Both the position numbers and the translations under genes were made by a program. Below, piece by piece: positions 8,716 through 17,669 of a DNA stretch of 64,000 bases; position 1 is the stretch's first letter; each line of letters starts with the position of its first letter. The notes under the pieces are model-generated. The model made no database searches. It was given only the letters and a program-made list of their open reading frames with translations, and was not told the DNA's origin. The DNA comes from G963422275 sp963422275 (GTDB taxonomy: Bacteria; Pseudomonadota; Alphaproteobacteria; Rhodobacterales; Rhodobacteraceae), in the NCBI GenBank assembly GCA_963422275.1, contig OY729418.1, positions 3,224,001-3,288,000 on the forward strand. The letters run 5' to 3'.

Positions 8716-9753
8716 TTAGGTGGAACGAACCCCTCGGCACGCATCCGTGCTGTTTCTGACAATCAACTCCACTGGAAGCACAGTCTCCAAAGGCAGGTCT
8801 GTTTCATCTCCGCTCATCGCTTCATACAGTCGCTTCGCCGCAGCCTGGCCCGCCTCAAACTGCTTGATGCGAATCGTGGTGAGACCGGGCTGGATGAAAT
8901 CCAGGAACGGCATATCATTGAATCCCGTCACCGAGATGCCCCTTGGACAGTCGATCCCGTTGCTCTTGAGGTGCGCTATCGCGCCCAAGGCCAAGCGGTC
9001 ATTTGCGCATGCGATTGCCGTGAAGGCGTTGTTCCTTGACAGAAGCTCGGATGCACAGGATTTCCCTTGCTTCTCGTCGAATCGCTTCGCGGTTACGGTT
9101 AGGCCCGGTGCGGCAGGGAGATCGAGCTGATCCATTACTTGACGAAATGCGTTCAAGCGATACTTGCCAGTCGACAGGTCCTGGGGTCCGGCAATATGTG
9201 CAATGTTTCGATGTCCGAGGTCCACAAGATGCTGCACCACAAGACGGAGACCCCCTCGCTCATCATTGACGACACAGGGGATGCGTGATCTGTCCAGTTT
9301 TCTGTTTACGGTAACCACCGGAATCCCGTCGTCTGACGCCTCGGCAATCGCGAGGTCGCTGAGTAGCGCTGCAGCGTGAACGATCCCGTCCACGCCGCGG
9401 TCACGCAGGACTTCCACCATTCTGCTGCCGCGCTCTATCTCGCTGTCCGTGTTCACAAGGATTGACGCATATCCCAGCGGGTCGAGAATGCTCTCGATTC
9501 CACGGACGATCGGTGGAAAGACAACGTTGGTAATGTCTGGGATAACGATTCCGACCGTCATCGACCGATTGGTTCGGAGACCGGCGGCAAGGCAATTCGG
9601 GCGGTAACCAAGATTTCGAGCGGCTGCTCGCACCTGCTCAACGGCTTTGGCGGATATTGTGTGGCCTCGGTTGGGATCGAGTGCGCGCGAAACCGTCGAG
9701 ACGTGCTTGCCAGTATGCAGTGCTATGTCCTTGAGTGTGACCCGGTTTCTCAT
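8716..9753 (-). CDS. LacI-family transcriptional regulator
   Basis: About 345 residues. The N-terminal helix-turn-helix is VTLKDIALHTGKHVSTVSRA, followed by the hinge helix region (PNCLAAGLRTNRSMTVGIV) and a periplasmic-binding-protein-like sensor domain. I chose the ATG at 9753 because the HTH begins four residues later. The longer frame (ATG at 9834) would start inside the likely promoter. A 13-bp operator-like word lies 50-62 bp upstream and recurs in front of the divergent transport operon, so the protein probably controls both arms and itself. The ligand is unknown. Confidence 0.9.
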   Translation of the reverse strand: MRNRVTLKDIALHTGKHVSTVSRALDPNRGHTISAKAVEQVRAAARNLGYRPNCLAAGLRTNRSMTVGIVIPDITNVVFPPIVRGIESILDPLGYASILVNTDSEIERGSRMVEVLRDRGVDGIVHAAALLSDLAIAEASDDGIPVVTVNRKLDRSRIPCVVNDERGGLRLVVQHLVDLGHRNIAHIAGPQDLSTGKYRLNAFRQVMDQLDLPAAPGLTVTAKRFDEKQGKSCASELLSRNNAFTAIACANDRLALGAIAHLKSNGIDCPRGISVTGFNDMPFLDFIQPGLTTIRIKQFEAGQAAAKRLYEAMSGDETDLPLETVLPVELIVRNSTDACRGVRST

Positions 9754-9802
9754 TTCGTGCCCGTTTTGAGAAAAGAGTAGCGTATGGTACGAATTCCTGC
9801 AA

Positions 9803-9815
9803 CGCAATCGTTTGC
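9803..9815 (-). promoter_or_regulatory. LacI-type operator O1 (upstream of the regulator gene)
   Basis: Read on the minus strand, the word is GCAAACGATTGCG. Its core GCAA-N-CG-N-TTGC is an almost perfect palindrome around CG, the layout expected of LacI-family operators. On the same strand a TTGACA (complement of 9834-9839) stands 18 bp upstream, so the operator falls where the -10 element would be. The identical 13 bp occurs at 10223-10235 in front of the divergent operon. Binding by the neighbouring LacI protein is an inference. Confidence 0.6.
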
Positions 9816-9839
9816 GAAAGCAATTGCTCGGCATGTCAA

Positions 9840-10608
9840 TTTAGAGAGAGGGCATCGAGACTAGATGACGCTAGCTGGTCGATTTTCTGAATGTGGCGGG
9901 GCCGTCTAAATCGTCGTCGCATCTGTGCTCGTTTCCTGCTTGGATGCCGCTGTGCCCTGAAAGGACACAATCGATCAGTGCGCCATCCACGAAGCGAATG
10001 ACTTAACAAAGCGCAAACCCGAATGCGATTCCCGAAAGATGCCAAGGCTTGGTCAGGGGGAGCGCGAAAACGTGGCCCGCAGGCAAGACTGCCAATAATC
10101 GAAGCTTTTGCACGGAGAAAGACGCTGGCCAAGGAAATATGACGCGAGAATGATCGTGGGTGGTCGCCAAGATCGATTGCATAAAGCGCTTGACAGGCGA
10201 AGGAAGTTGCATCAATGTCTATGCAAACGATTGCGAAAAATCGCCTTGCGATTACGAGCGGCTTTAGGGAGCAACAGATTTCCGTGTGCAAATGCAAGGT
10301 CGATGGAGGTCGTGCACGGCTGGATGGTCTGCCGAAAGCTGTTGCGGGCAGTTGCGGTACCTGATGCGCAGTCAGCTTTTGGGGGGCGCAACACCAAGAC
10401 GTGACAATCAAGCTCGGCATGCAGAACATTCTGTTCTGCATTCTTGGACTGTTTGAAAAGCAACGCTAGTGAGGGCGGCGCAGATTGGAGGTCCGGAAGG
10501 CTGTTTCCTGATGGATGGTCGCAATGTTTTCGAGAGTACGGGCATGTCGTTTGAATTGGCAGACGCCACCGGGCGGCAATATCAGCCGCTGAGACAGGAG
10601 AACGGGGA
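9840..10608. other. Divergent intergenic control region, no gene seen
   Basis: About 770 bp between the LacI gene (leftward) and the beta-hydroxyacid dehydrogenase gene (rightward). The long open frames here have no recognisable domain and no convincing start. What can be supported are the two operator-like words and TTGACA boxes reported separately. A 5' leader of roughly 380 bp would precede the rightward operon if transcription starts at the second operator. Confidence 0.5.
10190..10235 (+). promoter_or_regulatory. Putative promoter with LacI-type operator O2
   Basis: TTGACA at 10190-10195 is a perfect -35 hexamer. The expected -10 zone is weak (CAATGT after 17 bp). Directly downstream at 10223-10235 is GCAAACGATTGCG, identical to O1 and in the same orientation relative to transcription. 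This position would let a repressor block transcription of the rightward operon. The promoter is tentative because of the poor -10. The shared operator word is a direct observation. Confidence 0.5.
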
Positions 10609-11574
10609 ATGAATAGCAAGAGAATCGGCTGGATAGGCATGGGAAGAATGGGCTACCCGATGGCGGAGCGTTTGCTGGATTCGGGTTATAGCGTCAATAT
10701 ATGGAACAGGACGAGATCTAAGGCGGAACCTCTAGAGATCAAAGGCGCGACACTTGCCGGAAACCCTGTCGAACTCGCAGATGTCGATGTGTTGTTCACA
10801 ATGGTCTCGACAGGTGCGGATGTGCATCAAGTCTGCTTTGGCGATAATGGTGTGCTTTCAGGCGACAATTCCCCTCGCATTTTAGTCGACTGCTCCTCGA
10901 TTGGTGTTGACCAGTCAGCGGACATTCGAAGCCGATTAAACGCGCGGGGAACCGAGTTCATCGCTTCCCCCGTCTCAGGCAACGGCAAGTGTGTGCGCGC
11001 CGGCAAGCTCAGTTCGGTCGCGTCGGGACCGAGGCACATCTACGACGAGGTCGAATCCATGCTGAAGGCGATCAATGGCCGGGGTGTCTCGTATGTGGGG
11101 GAGGGCGAACTGTCCCGATTCTGCAAAATAGCCCACAATGTTTTTCTCGGCGTCATGACTCAGAACTTGGCCGAAATCACAATTCTTGCCGAGAAGGCCG
11201 GCGTGAGCCGATATGCCTTCCTGAACTGGATGAACAATTCGGTGATGGGCTCGATCTTCACGCAGTATAAGAGCAATGCCTTCGTCAACCTCGATTGGAC
11301 GACAACATTTACTCCTGCATTGCTGCGAAAGGACCTGGATCTTGGTCTGGCGTCTGCCCGCGACTTAGGTGTTTCAATGCCGTTGACCGCGGCAACGCGC
11401 GAAGCGCTGCAGGTTCATTTCGGAGCTGCGCAACTCAAGGATGATCCTGATGCATACTTGGAGGGGGACTTCTCCGCGTTGCTCGAGACCGTCGCGATTC
11501 AAGCGGGGATCGAGCTCGAAAGCGAGAACAATCCGGTTCCTACTGGACTGGAACTGCCGGTTGCTTCTGGATAG
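10609..11574 (+). CDS. NAD(P)-dependent beta-hydroxyacid dehydrogenase (3-hydroxyisobutyrate dehydrogenase family)
   Basis: 321 residues. The Rossmann motif GWIGMGRMGYPMAERLL is at residues 7-23, the substrate-binding segment is FIASPVSGNGKCVRAGKL, and the catalytic Lys lies in LSRFCKIAHN. The family oxidises 3-hydroxy acids (3-hydroxyisobutyrate, tartronate semialdehyde and similar) with NAD(P). It is the first gene of the rightward operon and is preceded by GGAGAACGGGGA, with the LacI-type operator further upstream. A role in oxidising an imported hydroxy acid or its product fits the context, but the substrate is not known. Confidence 0.88.
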   Translation: MNSKRIGWIGMGRMGYPMAERLLDSGYSVNIWNRTRSKAEPLEIKGATLAGNPVELADVDVLFTMVSTGADVHQVCFGDNGVLSGDNSPRILVDCSSIGVDQSADIRSRLNARGTEFIASPVSGNGKCVRAGKLSSVASGPRHIYDEVESMLKAINGRGVSYVGEGELSRFCKIAHNVFLGVMTQNLAEITILAEKAGVSRYAFLNWMNNSVMGSIFTQYKSNAFVNLDWTTTFTPALLRKDLDLGLASARDLGVSMPLTAATREALQVHFGAAQLKDDPDAYLEGDFSALLETVAIQAGIELESENNPVPTGLELPVASG

Positions 11575-11625
11575 GCGAAAACCCGGCAAAAGGTTGCAAT
11601 CAATAACTGAATAGGGAGACTGACG

Positions 11626-12900
11626 ATGTCATACAAGAAGCTTTTCGCCATTGCAACGATTGCGGTGGCGCTTGGCGGGGCGGCCACGGCCGACACCTTG
11701 AAAATCGGCGCATCGCTACCGCTGACCGGTGGCTTTTCAATCGCCGGTCAGAAACACAAGCAAGGCTACGAGCTGTGCGTGAACCTTATCAACTCTAAGG
11801 GCGGCATTCTTGGTCGCGAGGTCGAGCTGATCGTATCCGACAACCGATCTGACCCGGCAACCGCTATCAACCAGTACGAACGCTTCATCAACGTCAATGA
11901 GGTCGAGGCGGTATACGGGACGTTTTCTTCGCGCCTGACATTCCCGGTCGCGAACATCTTGGCCAAGAATGGATACGTGCATCCAATTCCGGCAGGCGGC
12001 GCGCTGCGAATTTACACGCAAGGGCACAGGAACTTGTTCTACTTTCAGCCCGATGCTGCCGAATACATTGGCGCAACGATCCAAGGGGTCATTGAAGACT
12101 TGGTGCCGGCGGATTCAAGGCCCGCAACGGCCGCCGTGGTCGCGGCTGACGACTTCTTCGCAAATGCGATCGAGGCTGGTCTGCTAGGGCAAGAAGTCAA
12201 GAACCCCGCTGATGGCAGCACGGTTGCCGATCTTGCGCCGGGTTACCTGGCAAATGCCGGAATTGAGCTCGTATTCAATGAGAAATGGCCTGAGGAAGGC
12301 TTTAGCGACTGGCTGAACCTGGCAAATTCGATCAAGCGCTCTGGCGCGGAATTGATCATCGGATTGACTGCAAGCGCCGAAGAGGCCGTGCAACTGACCA
12401 GGGCTTTGAAGACCGTGCGCGCTGAACCCAAGATGGTTTACTTCAGTCAAGGCACTCAAGCCGAGTATTTGGAGGGGACTGGCGACAGCTCGAACGGCGT
12501 GCTTGTCCATACATCTTGGCATCAGGACGCACCGTTTGAGTCATCTCTCGTTGGCGAAGCATTTTCGAATCAGGACTTTGCCTCGGCCTTTTCAGATGCC
12601 TACGGCAGCCCGCCGGACGAAGACAGCGCAATTCCGTTTGCCGTTTGCCAGGGTATCGAACAGGCTATCGTCGGCGCCGCTTCGACCGACAATGAGGCCA
12701 TGGGGAACTGGCTGTCGGCCCGAACGGCGGATGATCCGGTCCGGACGATACTCGGACGGTTCTACTGGGACGATGCCGGGCTTCCAGCCGACAAGCCTTT
12801 CTTGATGACCCAGTGGAACAATGGCTCGCTGGATTTTGTTTACCCGACAGATGAATTCGAAGGCGTGCAAGACCTGAGTTACCCGAAAGGCGGCTTCTGA
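11626..12900 (+). CDS. ABC transporter substrate-binding protein (branched-chain amino acid type)
   Basis: 424 residues with a Sec signal peptide (MSYKKLFAIATIAVALGGAA, cleavage probably after ATA-D). The mature protein starts with DTLKIGASLPLTGGFSIAG, the standard entry of Leu/Ile/Val-type periplasmic binding proteins, followed by QGYELCVNLINSKGGILGR and the GTFSSRLTFPVANI ligand-loop region. It captures the substrate in the periplasm for the permeases and ATPases that follow. This fold also binds amides, aromatic acids and other compounds, so the ligand could be something other than an amino acid, as the catabolic neighbours suggest. Confidence 0.9.
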   Translation: MSYKKLFAIATIAVALGGAATADTLKIGASLPLTGGFSIAGQKHKQGYELCVNLINSKGGILGREVELIVSDNRSDPATAINQYERFINVNEVEAVYGTFSSRLTFPVANILAKNGYVHPIPAGGALRIYTQGHRNLFYFQPDAAEYIGATIQGVIEDLVPADSRPATAAVVAADDFFANAIEAGLLGQEVKNPADGSTVADLAPGYLANAGIELVFNEKWPEEGFSDWLNLANSIKRSGAELIIGLTASAEEAVQLTRALKTVRAEPKMVYFSQGTQAEYLEGTGDSSNGVLVHTSWHQDAPFESSLVGEAFSNQDFASAFSDAYGSPPDEDSAIPFAVCQGIEQAIVGAASTDNEAMGNWLSARTADDPVRTILGRFYWDDAGLPADKPFLMTQWNNGSLDFVYPTDEFEGVQDLSYPKGGF

Positions 12901-12959
12901 GGAGTCGGTGGCTGGGCACGGACTGGCGGCCCGGCCACATCATCTGCAAAGGGTGGGCA

Positions 12960-13703
12960 ATGCTCGAGGTTAAGGGACTCAGCAAGCGTTTCGGTGGGAT
13001 ACGTGCAGTCGATAACTGCACGTTTGCCGCAGAAAAGGGCAAGATAACGGCTCTTATTGGTCCGAACGGGGCGGGAAAGACGACCGCGTTTGATTGCATC
13101 AGCCGAACGGTGGTGCCAACGGCCGGGGAAGTCTGGCTCGACGGCGAGCGTATCGATAAGTTGCGGCCCCACAAGATCACGAAGCTTGGGCTGTCTCGCA
13201 CATTTCAGTTGAGCCGGAATCTGGCTGACCTGACGGTTCTCGAGAACGTCATATGCCAAAGCCAGTGCAACGGCTGGCGCGACCTGTTCCGCCCTGCCAT
13301 GAGCGCGGCAGAAATTGACAAGGCTATGAGCCTGCTGGATTTTCTCGGAATCGCCCGGGTCGCGCACGAAGACGGCGCGAACCTTTCCTTCGGACAGAAG
13401 AAGTTGATGGATCTCGCAGCACTTTTGATGAGTGACCCTAAGATCATCCTGCTCGACGAACCTGCAGGCGGGATGAACCCATCTCTTCTGAAAACCATTA
13501 TCGGACATCTCCAGCGACTGAATGAAACGGGCATGACAGTGCTGATCGTCGAGCACAACATGGAACTGATCATGCAGCTCTCTCACCGCGTGGTGGTCAT
13601 GGCTCAGGGACAGATCATTGCCGAGGGCGTGCCCTCGGAGGTTCGAGAAAACCCGGTTGTCCTCGATGCCTATCTGGGCGGCGTGATTGACGAGGCAGCA
13701 TGA
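12960..13703 (+). CDS. ABC transporter ATP-binding protein, LivG type
   Basis: 247 residues with Walker A GPNGAGKTT, a degenerate signature loop (NLSFGQKKLMDLAAL, where LSGGQ is usual), Walker B ILLDEPAGGMNP and the switch H in VEHNMELI. The 'AGGMNP' form after Walker B is typical of LivG. It energises uptake together with the next ATPase. It starts 59 bp after the binding-protein gene and overlaps the next gene by 4 bp (ATGA), which implies coupled translation. Confidence 0.93.
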   Translation: MLEVKGLSKRFGGIRAVDNCTFAAEKGKITALIGPNGAGKTTAFDCISRTVVPTAGEVWLDGERIDKLRPHKITKLGLSRTFQLSRNLADLTVLENVICQSQCNGWRDLFRPAMSAAEIDKAMSLLDFLGIARVAHEDGANLSFGQKKLMDLAALLMSDPKIILLDEPAGGMNPSLLKTIIGHLQRLNETGMTVLIVEHNMELIMQLSHRVVVMAQGQIIAEGVPSEVRENPVVLDAYLGGVIDEAA

Positions 13704-14443
13704 TGACAAAGCTGATGGAGGTCAAAAACATCACAACCGGATACGGTGACGGGCCGGCAATACTTGATGGCGCACATCTTACTGTTGAAGCCGGGAAGGT
13801 GCATTGCATCATCGGCCCGAATGGTGCCGGCAAGTCGACACTCTTGAAGGCCATCTGCGGGATGCTAAGGATCCGCAAAGGCGAGGTGAGACTCAAGGGC
13901 GAAAGGCTGAACGGCGAACGCCCTGACCAGATCTTGCGCAGGGGCATTTGCTTTGTTCCGCAAGAACGCGCGCTGTTCCCAAAAATGACCGTTCGCGAGA
14001 ACCTTCGCATGGGCGGCTACATCATGAATGACAAGAAGGAGCTTGAGCACCGGATTGACGAGATCGAAGAACGCTTCCCAATTCTCCAGGAGCGACGTGA
14101 CCAGCAGGCGGGCACAATGTCAGGAGGCCAGCAGCAAACACTCGCCATGGCCCGCACGATGATCAACAAACCGGACATCGTAATGCTTGACGAACCCTCG
14201 CTCGGCCTTGCCCCTCGGATAGTCCAGGAAATGTTCGATATCATTAAAATGATGGCCAGCGAGGGGATTACCCTGCTCCTTGTGGAGCAGAACGCATTGA
14301 TGGGGTTGAGAAACTCCGATTGGGGCGGAGTGCTCGATCTTGGCCGCACCCTTTTTGAAGGACCTGCCAGCGAAGTGCTATCCGACCCGCGGATTCAAGA
14401 GCTGTACCTTGGCGGAAAGAAGAGTGGCACGGTGAGTGCCTGA
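13700..14443 (+). CDS. ABC transporter ATP-binding protein, LivF type
   Basis: 247 residues with Walker A GPNGAGKST, signature MSGGQQQTLAMART, Walker B VMLDEPSLGLAP and VEQNALMGL. 'DEPSLGLAP' and 'VEQN' are LivF hallmarks. It pairs with the LivG-type protein to drive the two permeases. Its start overlaps the previous stop, and the permease gene begins right after its own stop. Confidence 0.93.
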   Translation: MMTKLMEVKNITTGYGDGPAILDGAHLTVEAGKVHCIIGPNGAGKSTLLKAICGMLRIRKGEVRLKGERLNGERPDQILRRGICFVPQERALFPKMTVRENLRMGGYIMNDKKELEHRIDEIEERFPILQERRDQQAGTMSGGQQQTLAMARTMINKPDIVMLDEPSLGLAPRIVQEMFDIIKMMASEGITLLLVEQNALMGLRNSDWGGVLDLGRTLFEGPASEVLSDPRIQELYLGGKKSGTVSA

Positions 14444-14444
14444 C

Positions 14445-15323
14445 ATGGCGGAAGCCATCCAGATTTTCATTCTGGGTCTTGCCCTAGGCGGCGTCTTCGC
14501 TCTGATGGGTTCCGGCCTTTCTCTGGTGTTCGGAGTGATGCACATCGTGAATCTCGCGCATCCCTCTCTGATCATAGGCGGCGCCTACGTCGCATATTGG
14601 GCATTCCGGCTATTGGGCATCGATCCAATCGCCATTCTGCCGGTGGCTGCCGCCGTCCTCGCCGCCGTCGGGGTGTTGCTATACAAACTGGTCTTTGAGC
14701 GCGAGGCTAAGTCTGCGAAATACTCCGAGATGACCGTGCTGCTGACATTCGCCACTGCCATGGTGGTTGAAGGGGCCCTCGGAACCGCTTTCACCAACAC
14801 ACAGCGCGTTACTTCGCCAGGCTACGCGACTGACGCGATTTTCATCGGAGAAGTTTTCATCCCGACAGGTCAACTCTATGCTGGCATCACCTCGCTTGCA
14901 ATCATCGCAGCTCTGGCGATTTTCCTGAAATATTCACGCTTTGGCTATGCGATCCGGGCCACGGTCCAGAACCGTGCCGCGGCCGAGTTGATGGGCGTCA
15001 ACGTGAACTTTGTCGGAATGGTGAGTTTCGGGATCGGCATTGCTCTTGCTGGAGCTGCCGGGGCGCTCGTAAGTTTCGTCTTCAGTTTCTTTCCGGCCAA
15101 GCATTGGGAATGGATCGCGATTCTAATGAGCCTTGTTGTTCTCGGTGGAATGGGATCAATCCTCGGGACCGTCGTCGCTTCGTTTCTGCTGAGCGTCGCC
15201 GCCGCATTTGTCGGTGCTTGGATCGGAACGACCTGGTCGACAATGACGTTCTTTCTGGCGCTCTTTCTAATTCTCCTTATCAGACCCCAGGGCCTCTTCG
15301 GCGAGAAGCCGGAGCTTGCATGA
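14445..15323 (+). CDS. ABC transporter permease, LivH type
   Basis: About 292 residues with seven to eight hydrophobic helices. Family motifs include GLALGGVFALMGSGLSLVFG near the N-terminus, ALGTAFTNTQRVTSP and VVLGGMGSILGTVVASF near the C-terminus. I use the ATG at 14445, one base after the LivF stop. An in-frame GTG at 14436 would overlap. It forms the membrane channel with the LivM-type permease. Order and spacing show one transport operon. Confidence 0.9.
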   Translation: MAEAIQIFILGLALGGVFALMGSGLSLVFGVMHIVNLAHPSLIIGGAYVAYWAFRLLGIDPIAILPVAAAVLAAVGVLLYKLVFEREAKSAKYSEMTVLLTFATAMVVEGALGTAFTNTQRVTSPGYATDAIFIGEVFIPTGQLYAGITSLAIIAALAIFLKYSRFGYAIRATVQNRAAAELMGVNVNFVGMVSFGIGIALAGAAGALVSFVFSFFPAKHWEWIAILMSLVVLGGMGSILGTVVASFLLSVAAAFVGAWIGTTWSTMTFFLALFLILLIRPQGLFGEKPELA

Positions 15324-15333
15324 TGGACGAGGA

Positions 15334-16359
15334 ATGGAAGATCCATCAACTGTTTTGAGGGCTCGCGAGGCGTACAATGCGGCACTGGCGGCCAAGGCGG
15401 ACAAGAGCCGCGCCACTTGGTTTCCACTGATGATCCTCGCGGTGCTGCTGATCTTTCCAGCGCTCCAGTTCACCGGCAACTACAATTATTCCATTCACTT
15501 GGTACTGTTCACGGCAAGTTACGTCGTAATGGCCACCGGCTGGAACATTCTGGGCGGGTTTGCCGGTTACATCTCACTTGGCCACAACGTGTTCTTCGCC
15601 ATAGGGGGTTATTTCGCGGGCATGGCTTTTTCGCGATACGGCATTTCGACAATTATCCTTGCGCCTGTTGCTGGTTTGGTGTGCGCGGCATTCGGATACG
15701 GCATCGGCAGTATCACGCTCAAGGTTCGCGGGCCTAGCTTCATTATCTCTTCACTTGCGCTGGTGATGATCGCGCGCATACTTTTCGACAACTGGGAGTT
15801 TGTGGGCGGCGCCGCCGGGTTGTCAATGCCAGCAAATTCCCTACCTGTCGAGTGGGCCAAGTTGCCTTACTACTATGCCTTCGTCGCAATGGCGACATTT
15901 GCCGTCTGGTCGTCTTATAAAATCAAGCACTCGAAACTCGGCCTCGGGCTACGCGCGATTTCGAAAGACGAGATCAAGGCGGAAAGTGCGGGAATTGACA
16001 CACGCACCTACAAGGTTCTGGCATTTGCGATCTCGGCCTTTTTTGTCGGCATGGCTGGTGCGGTATGGGGTGAGTACTTGACCTATATCCGACCGAACAT
16101 CTTTCTTGTCATTCTCGTCAGCGTGAACATGGTGCTGATCTGCATTCTTGGCGGAAAGGGAACAATTGCAGGGCCGGTTATTGGCGCAATTCTGATCGTC
16201 GCATTCAACGAGCTCTTCGTTGCCACACTTGGTGCATCCGAGATCAATGTCCTTGCAACGGGGCTTGTCATGGCGGTTGTGCTGATGTTCTTCCCGCTCG
16301 GCATTGTGGGAACACTTGCCCGAACCGGGAAACTTCCACGTGTTCTTAACTGGGACTGA
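15334..16359 (+). CDS. ABC transporter permease, LivM type
   Basis: About 341 residues with many hydrophobic segments. LivM features are ATGWNILGGFAGYISLGH, LRAISKDEIKAESAGI and ILGGKGTIAGPVIGA. The frame is open from a TTG at 15316, which would overlap livH. The ATG at 15334 is the first ATG and is my choice, though the start is uncertain. This second channel subunit completes the transporter. Confidence 0.88.
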   Translation: MEDPSTVLRAREAYNAALAAKADKSRATWFPLMILAVLLIFPALQFTGNYNYSIHLVLFTASYVVMATGWNILGGFAGYISLGHNVFFAIGGYFAGMAFSRYGISTIILAPVAGLVCAAFGYGIGSITLKVRGPSFIISSLALVMIARILFDNWEFVGGAAGLSMPANSLPVEWAKLPYYYAFVAMATFAVWSSYKIKHSKLGLGLRAISKDEIKAESAGIDTRTYKVLAFAISAFFVGMAGAVWGEYLTYIRPNIFLVILVSVNMVLICILGGKGTIAGPVIGAILIVAFNELFVATLGASEINVLATGLVMAVVLMFFPLGIVGTLARTGKLPRVLNWD

Positions 16360-16363
16360 CGTC

Positions 16364-17137
16364 ATGTTCACACTCTACAACGCACCGCAATCCACTTGTT
16401 CGCAACGGGTTCGCTATACCCTCCACAACAAGGGGCTGGCATTCGAGGAGTGGAAACTTGACCTGTTCTCCGGCGATCAGTTGAAGCCGGAGTATTTGGC
16501 GATCAATCCCAACGGTGTTGTTCCGTCGCTGATTGATGGCGATTCCGTTGTCATCGACAGCGCGGTAATCATGGAATATCTGGACGAGACATCGCCCGAG
16601 CCACCGCTCGTTCCCGATGATGCGATGCAACGTGCGCAGATGCGCTCAATGCTCAGATTCATCGACGAAGTTCCGACACCAGCCATCCGAATACCATCCT
16701 ACAACTTGGCATTTCTGCCCCATTTTCAGGCGATGACAGAGGAAGAGTTCCAAGCGGTATGCGAAGCAAAGCCGCTTCGCCGGGAATTTCTCATGAAAAT
16801 GGGACGAACCGGTTTTTCAAAAAAGGAAATGGGCGAGGCTATGGTACGCCTCCAGCGCGGTGTCGATCGCATGGAAGACTGGCTGGCCGCCTCGGGCGGT
16901 CCCTGGTTGATGGGCAAAGACAAGACGCTCGCAGACATTGCGGTGATGCCCATAATCGTGCGCATGGGCGACATCAATTTGGGCCATACGTGGAATGACC
17001 GGCCGGCGGTGGCCCGGTGGCTCGCCGCTATCCGTTCGTCGCCGGAGTTCGCGCCAACCTTCTACTTTGGCTCCTTGCTGACCGAGAAATACCCGAACCT
17101 CGCGAAGAAATCAGCAAGCACGGCGCAACCGGGCTAG
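16364..17137 (+). CDS. Glutathione S-transferase family protein
   Basis: 257 residues. The N-terminal thioredoxin-like domain starts MFTLYNAPQSTCSQRVRYTL, with NPNGVVPSLIDGDSVVIDSA (cis-Pro and the glutathione Ser contact) and MEYLDE. The C-terminal helical domain contains MGKDKTLADIAVMPI with the conserved structural Asp. The ATG at 16364 is five bases after the livM stop. A transferase as last gene of an uptake operon is seen in pathways that cleave ethers or isomerise ring-fission products, such as beta-etherase or maleylpyruvate-isomerase types. Which applies here is unknown. Confidence 0.85.
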   Translation: MFTLYNAPQSTCSQRVRYTLHNKGLAFEEWKLDLFSGDQLKPEYLAINPNGVVPSLIDGDSVVIDSAVIMEYLDETSPEPPLVPDDAMQRAQMRSMLRFIDEVPTPAIRIPSYNLAFLPHFQAMTEEEFQAVCEAKPLRREFLMKMGRTGFSKKEMGEAMVRLQRGVDRMEDWLAASGGPWLMGKDKTLADIAVMPIIVRMGDINLGHTWNDRPAVARWLAAIRSSPEFAPTFYFGSLLTEKYPNLAKKSASTAQPG

Positions 17138-17269
17138 CTTCGAGGCTGCAACGCCGTTATGCATACGCGAAGTCCGAACTTCACTTGGCCGGGCTATGCA
17201 GTTGGGTTAGTCGCCATGAACGGTATCCGCTCGGGCACTCTAACGCATACATGTGCTGTACTCTGCAGC

Positions 17270-17420
17270 GATCTGTCCTACTTGAAATAGGCTCAATTCG
17301 CGAATCGCAGGCTTGGTCTGGCGCTGACGGTCCGCCTCGACTTCATGCCTCTCTGCGGCAGTTCGGTGGCGGAGCGGCCTGGATCACCCGACGGCCTGCC
17401 GGTTTCGCCAGTTGCCTGTG
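17270..17420 (+). pseudogene. Transposase fragment (N-terminal piece, decayed)
   Basis: The plus strand encodes LTVRLDFMPLCGSSVAE followed by a degraded SPDGLPVSPVA. This resembles the N-terminal 'LSD.ALE.AL.VRLDFM.FCG' and 'PD.TT.CRFR' region of the IS5-like transposase whose other remnants lie at 29.4-30.1, 54.6-54.8 and 57.1-57.3 kb. No complete transposase frame exists. It overlaps one of the inverted-repeat words (17290-17316). Confidence 0.4.
17290..17316 (+). repeat. 27-bp repeat word, copy 1
   Basis: Starts GGCTCAATTCGCGAAT and ends GCAGGCTTGG. It matches 26 of 27 bases of an inverted copy at 18864-18890 and 22 of 27 of a direct copy at 18727-18753. A diverged copy (20 of 23) is at 21783-21805. 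These look like ends of a mobile element. The first copy and its inverted partner enclose the ankyrin gene. Confidence 0.7.
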
Positions 17421-17669
17421 CGGCTTCAGTCGCGCCGTCAGGTCGGGATCGTGGCTGGGGCGGGGCTTCGGTCGGGGATCATGTTCCGAGCCGCCCGGGG
17501 GCATCCGCAATCATTTGCGGCAACTGCCAGACGCCTGGCCAGCTTCGGAAACCGGAATGCAGAGCGAAAAACCGCTTTCGCAAGGTCTTGCGTCATGCAA
17601 CAATCGGACACGAGGGCATTTGAAACGGGATGCGGAGCAATGGCGCAGGAGGGACCGGGGAGCGCGCGT

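Noticed and set aside
9836..10441. 201-residue open frame upstream of the LacI gene on the minus strand
   Set aside because: Composition is Arg/Ser/Ala/Cys-rich without any domain, and the frame covers the operator and promoter signals of both divergent operons.
12879..13709. 276-residue open frame on the minus strand
   Set aside because: It is antisense to the LivG-type ATPase and has no recognisable motif. The sense gene is certain.
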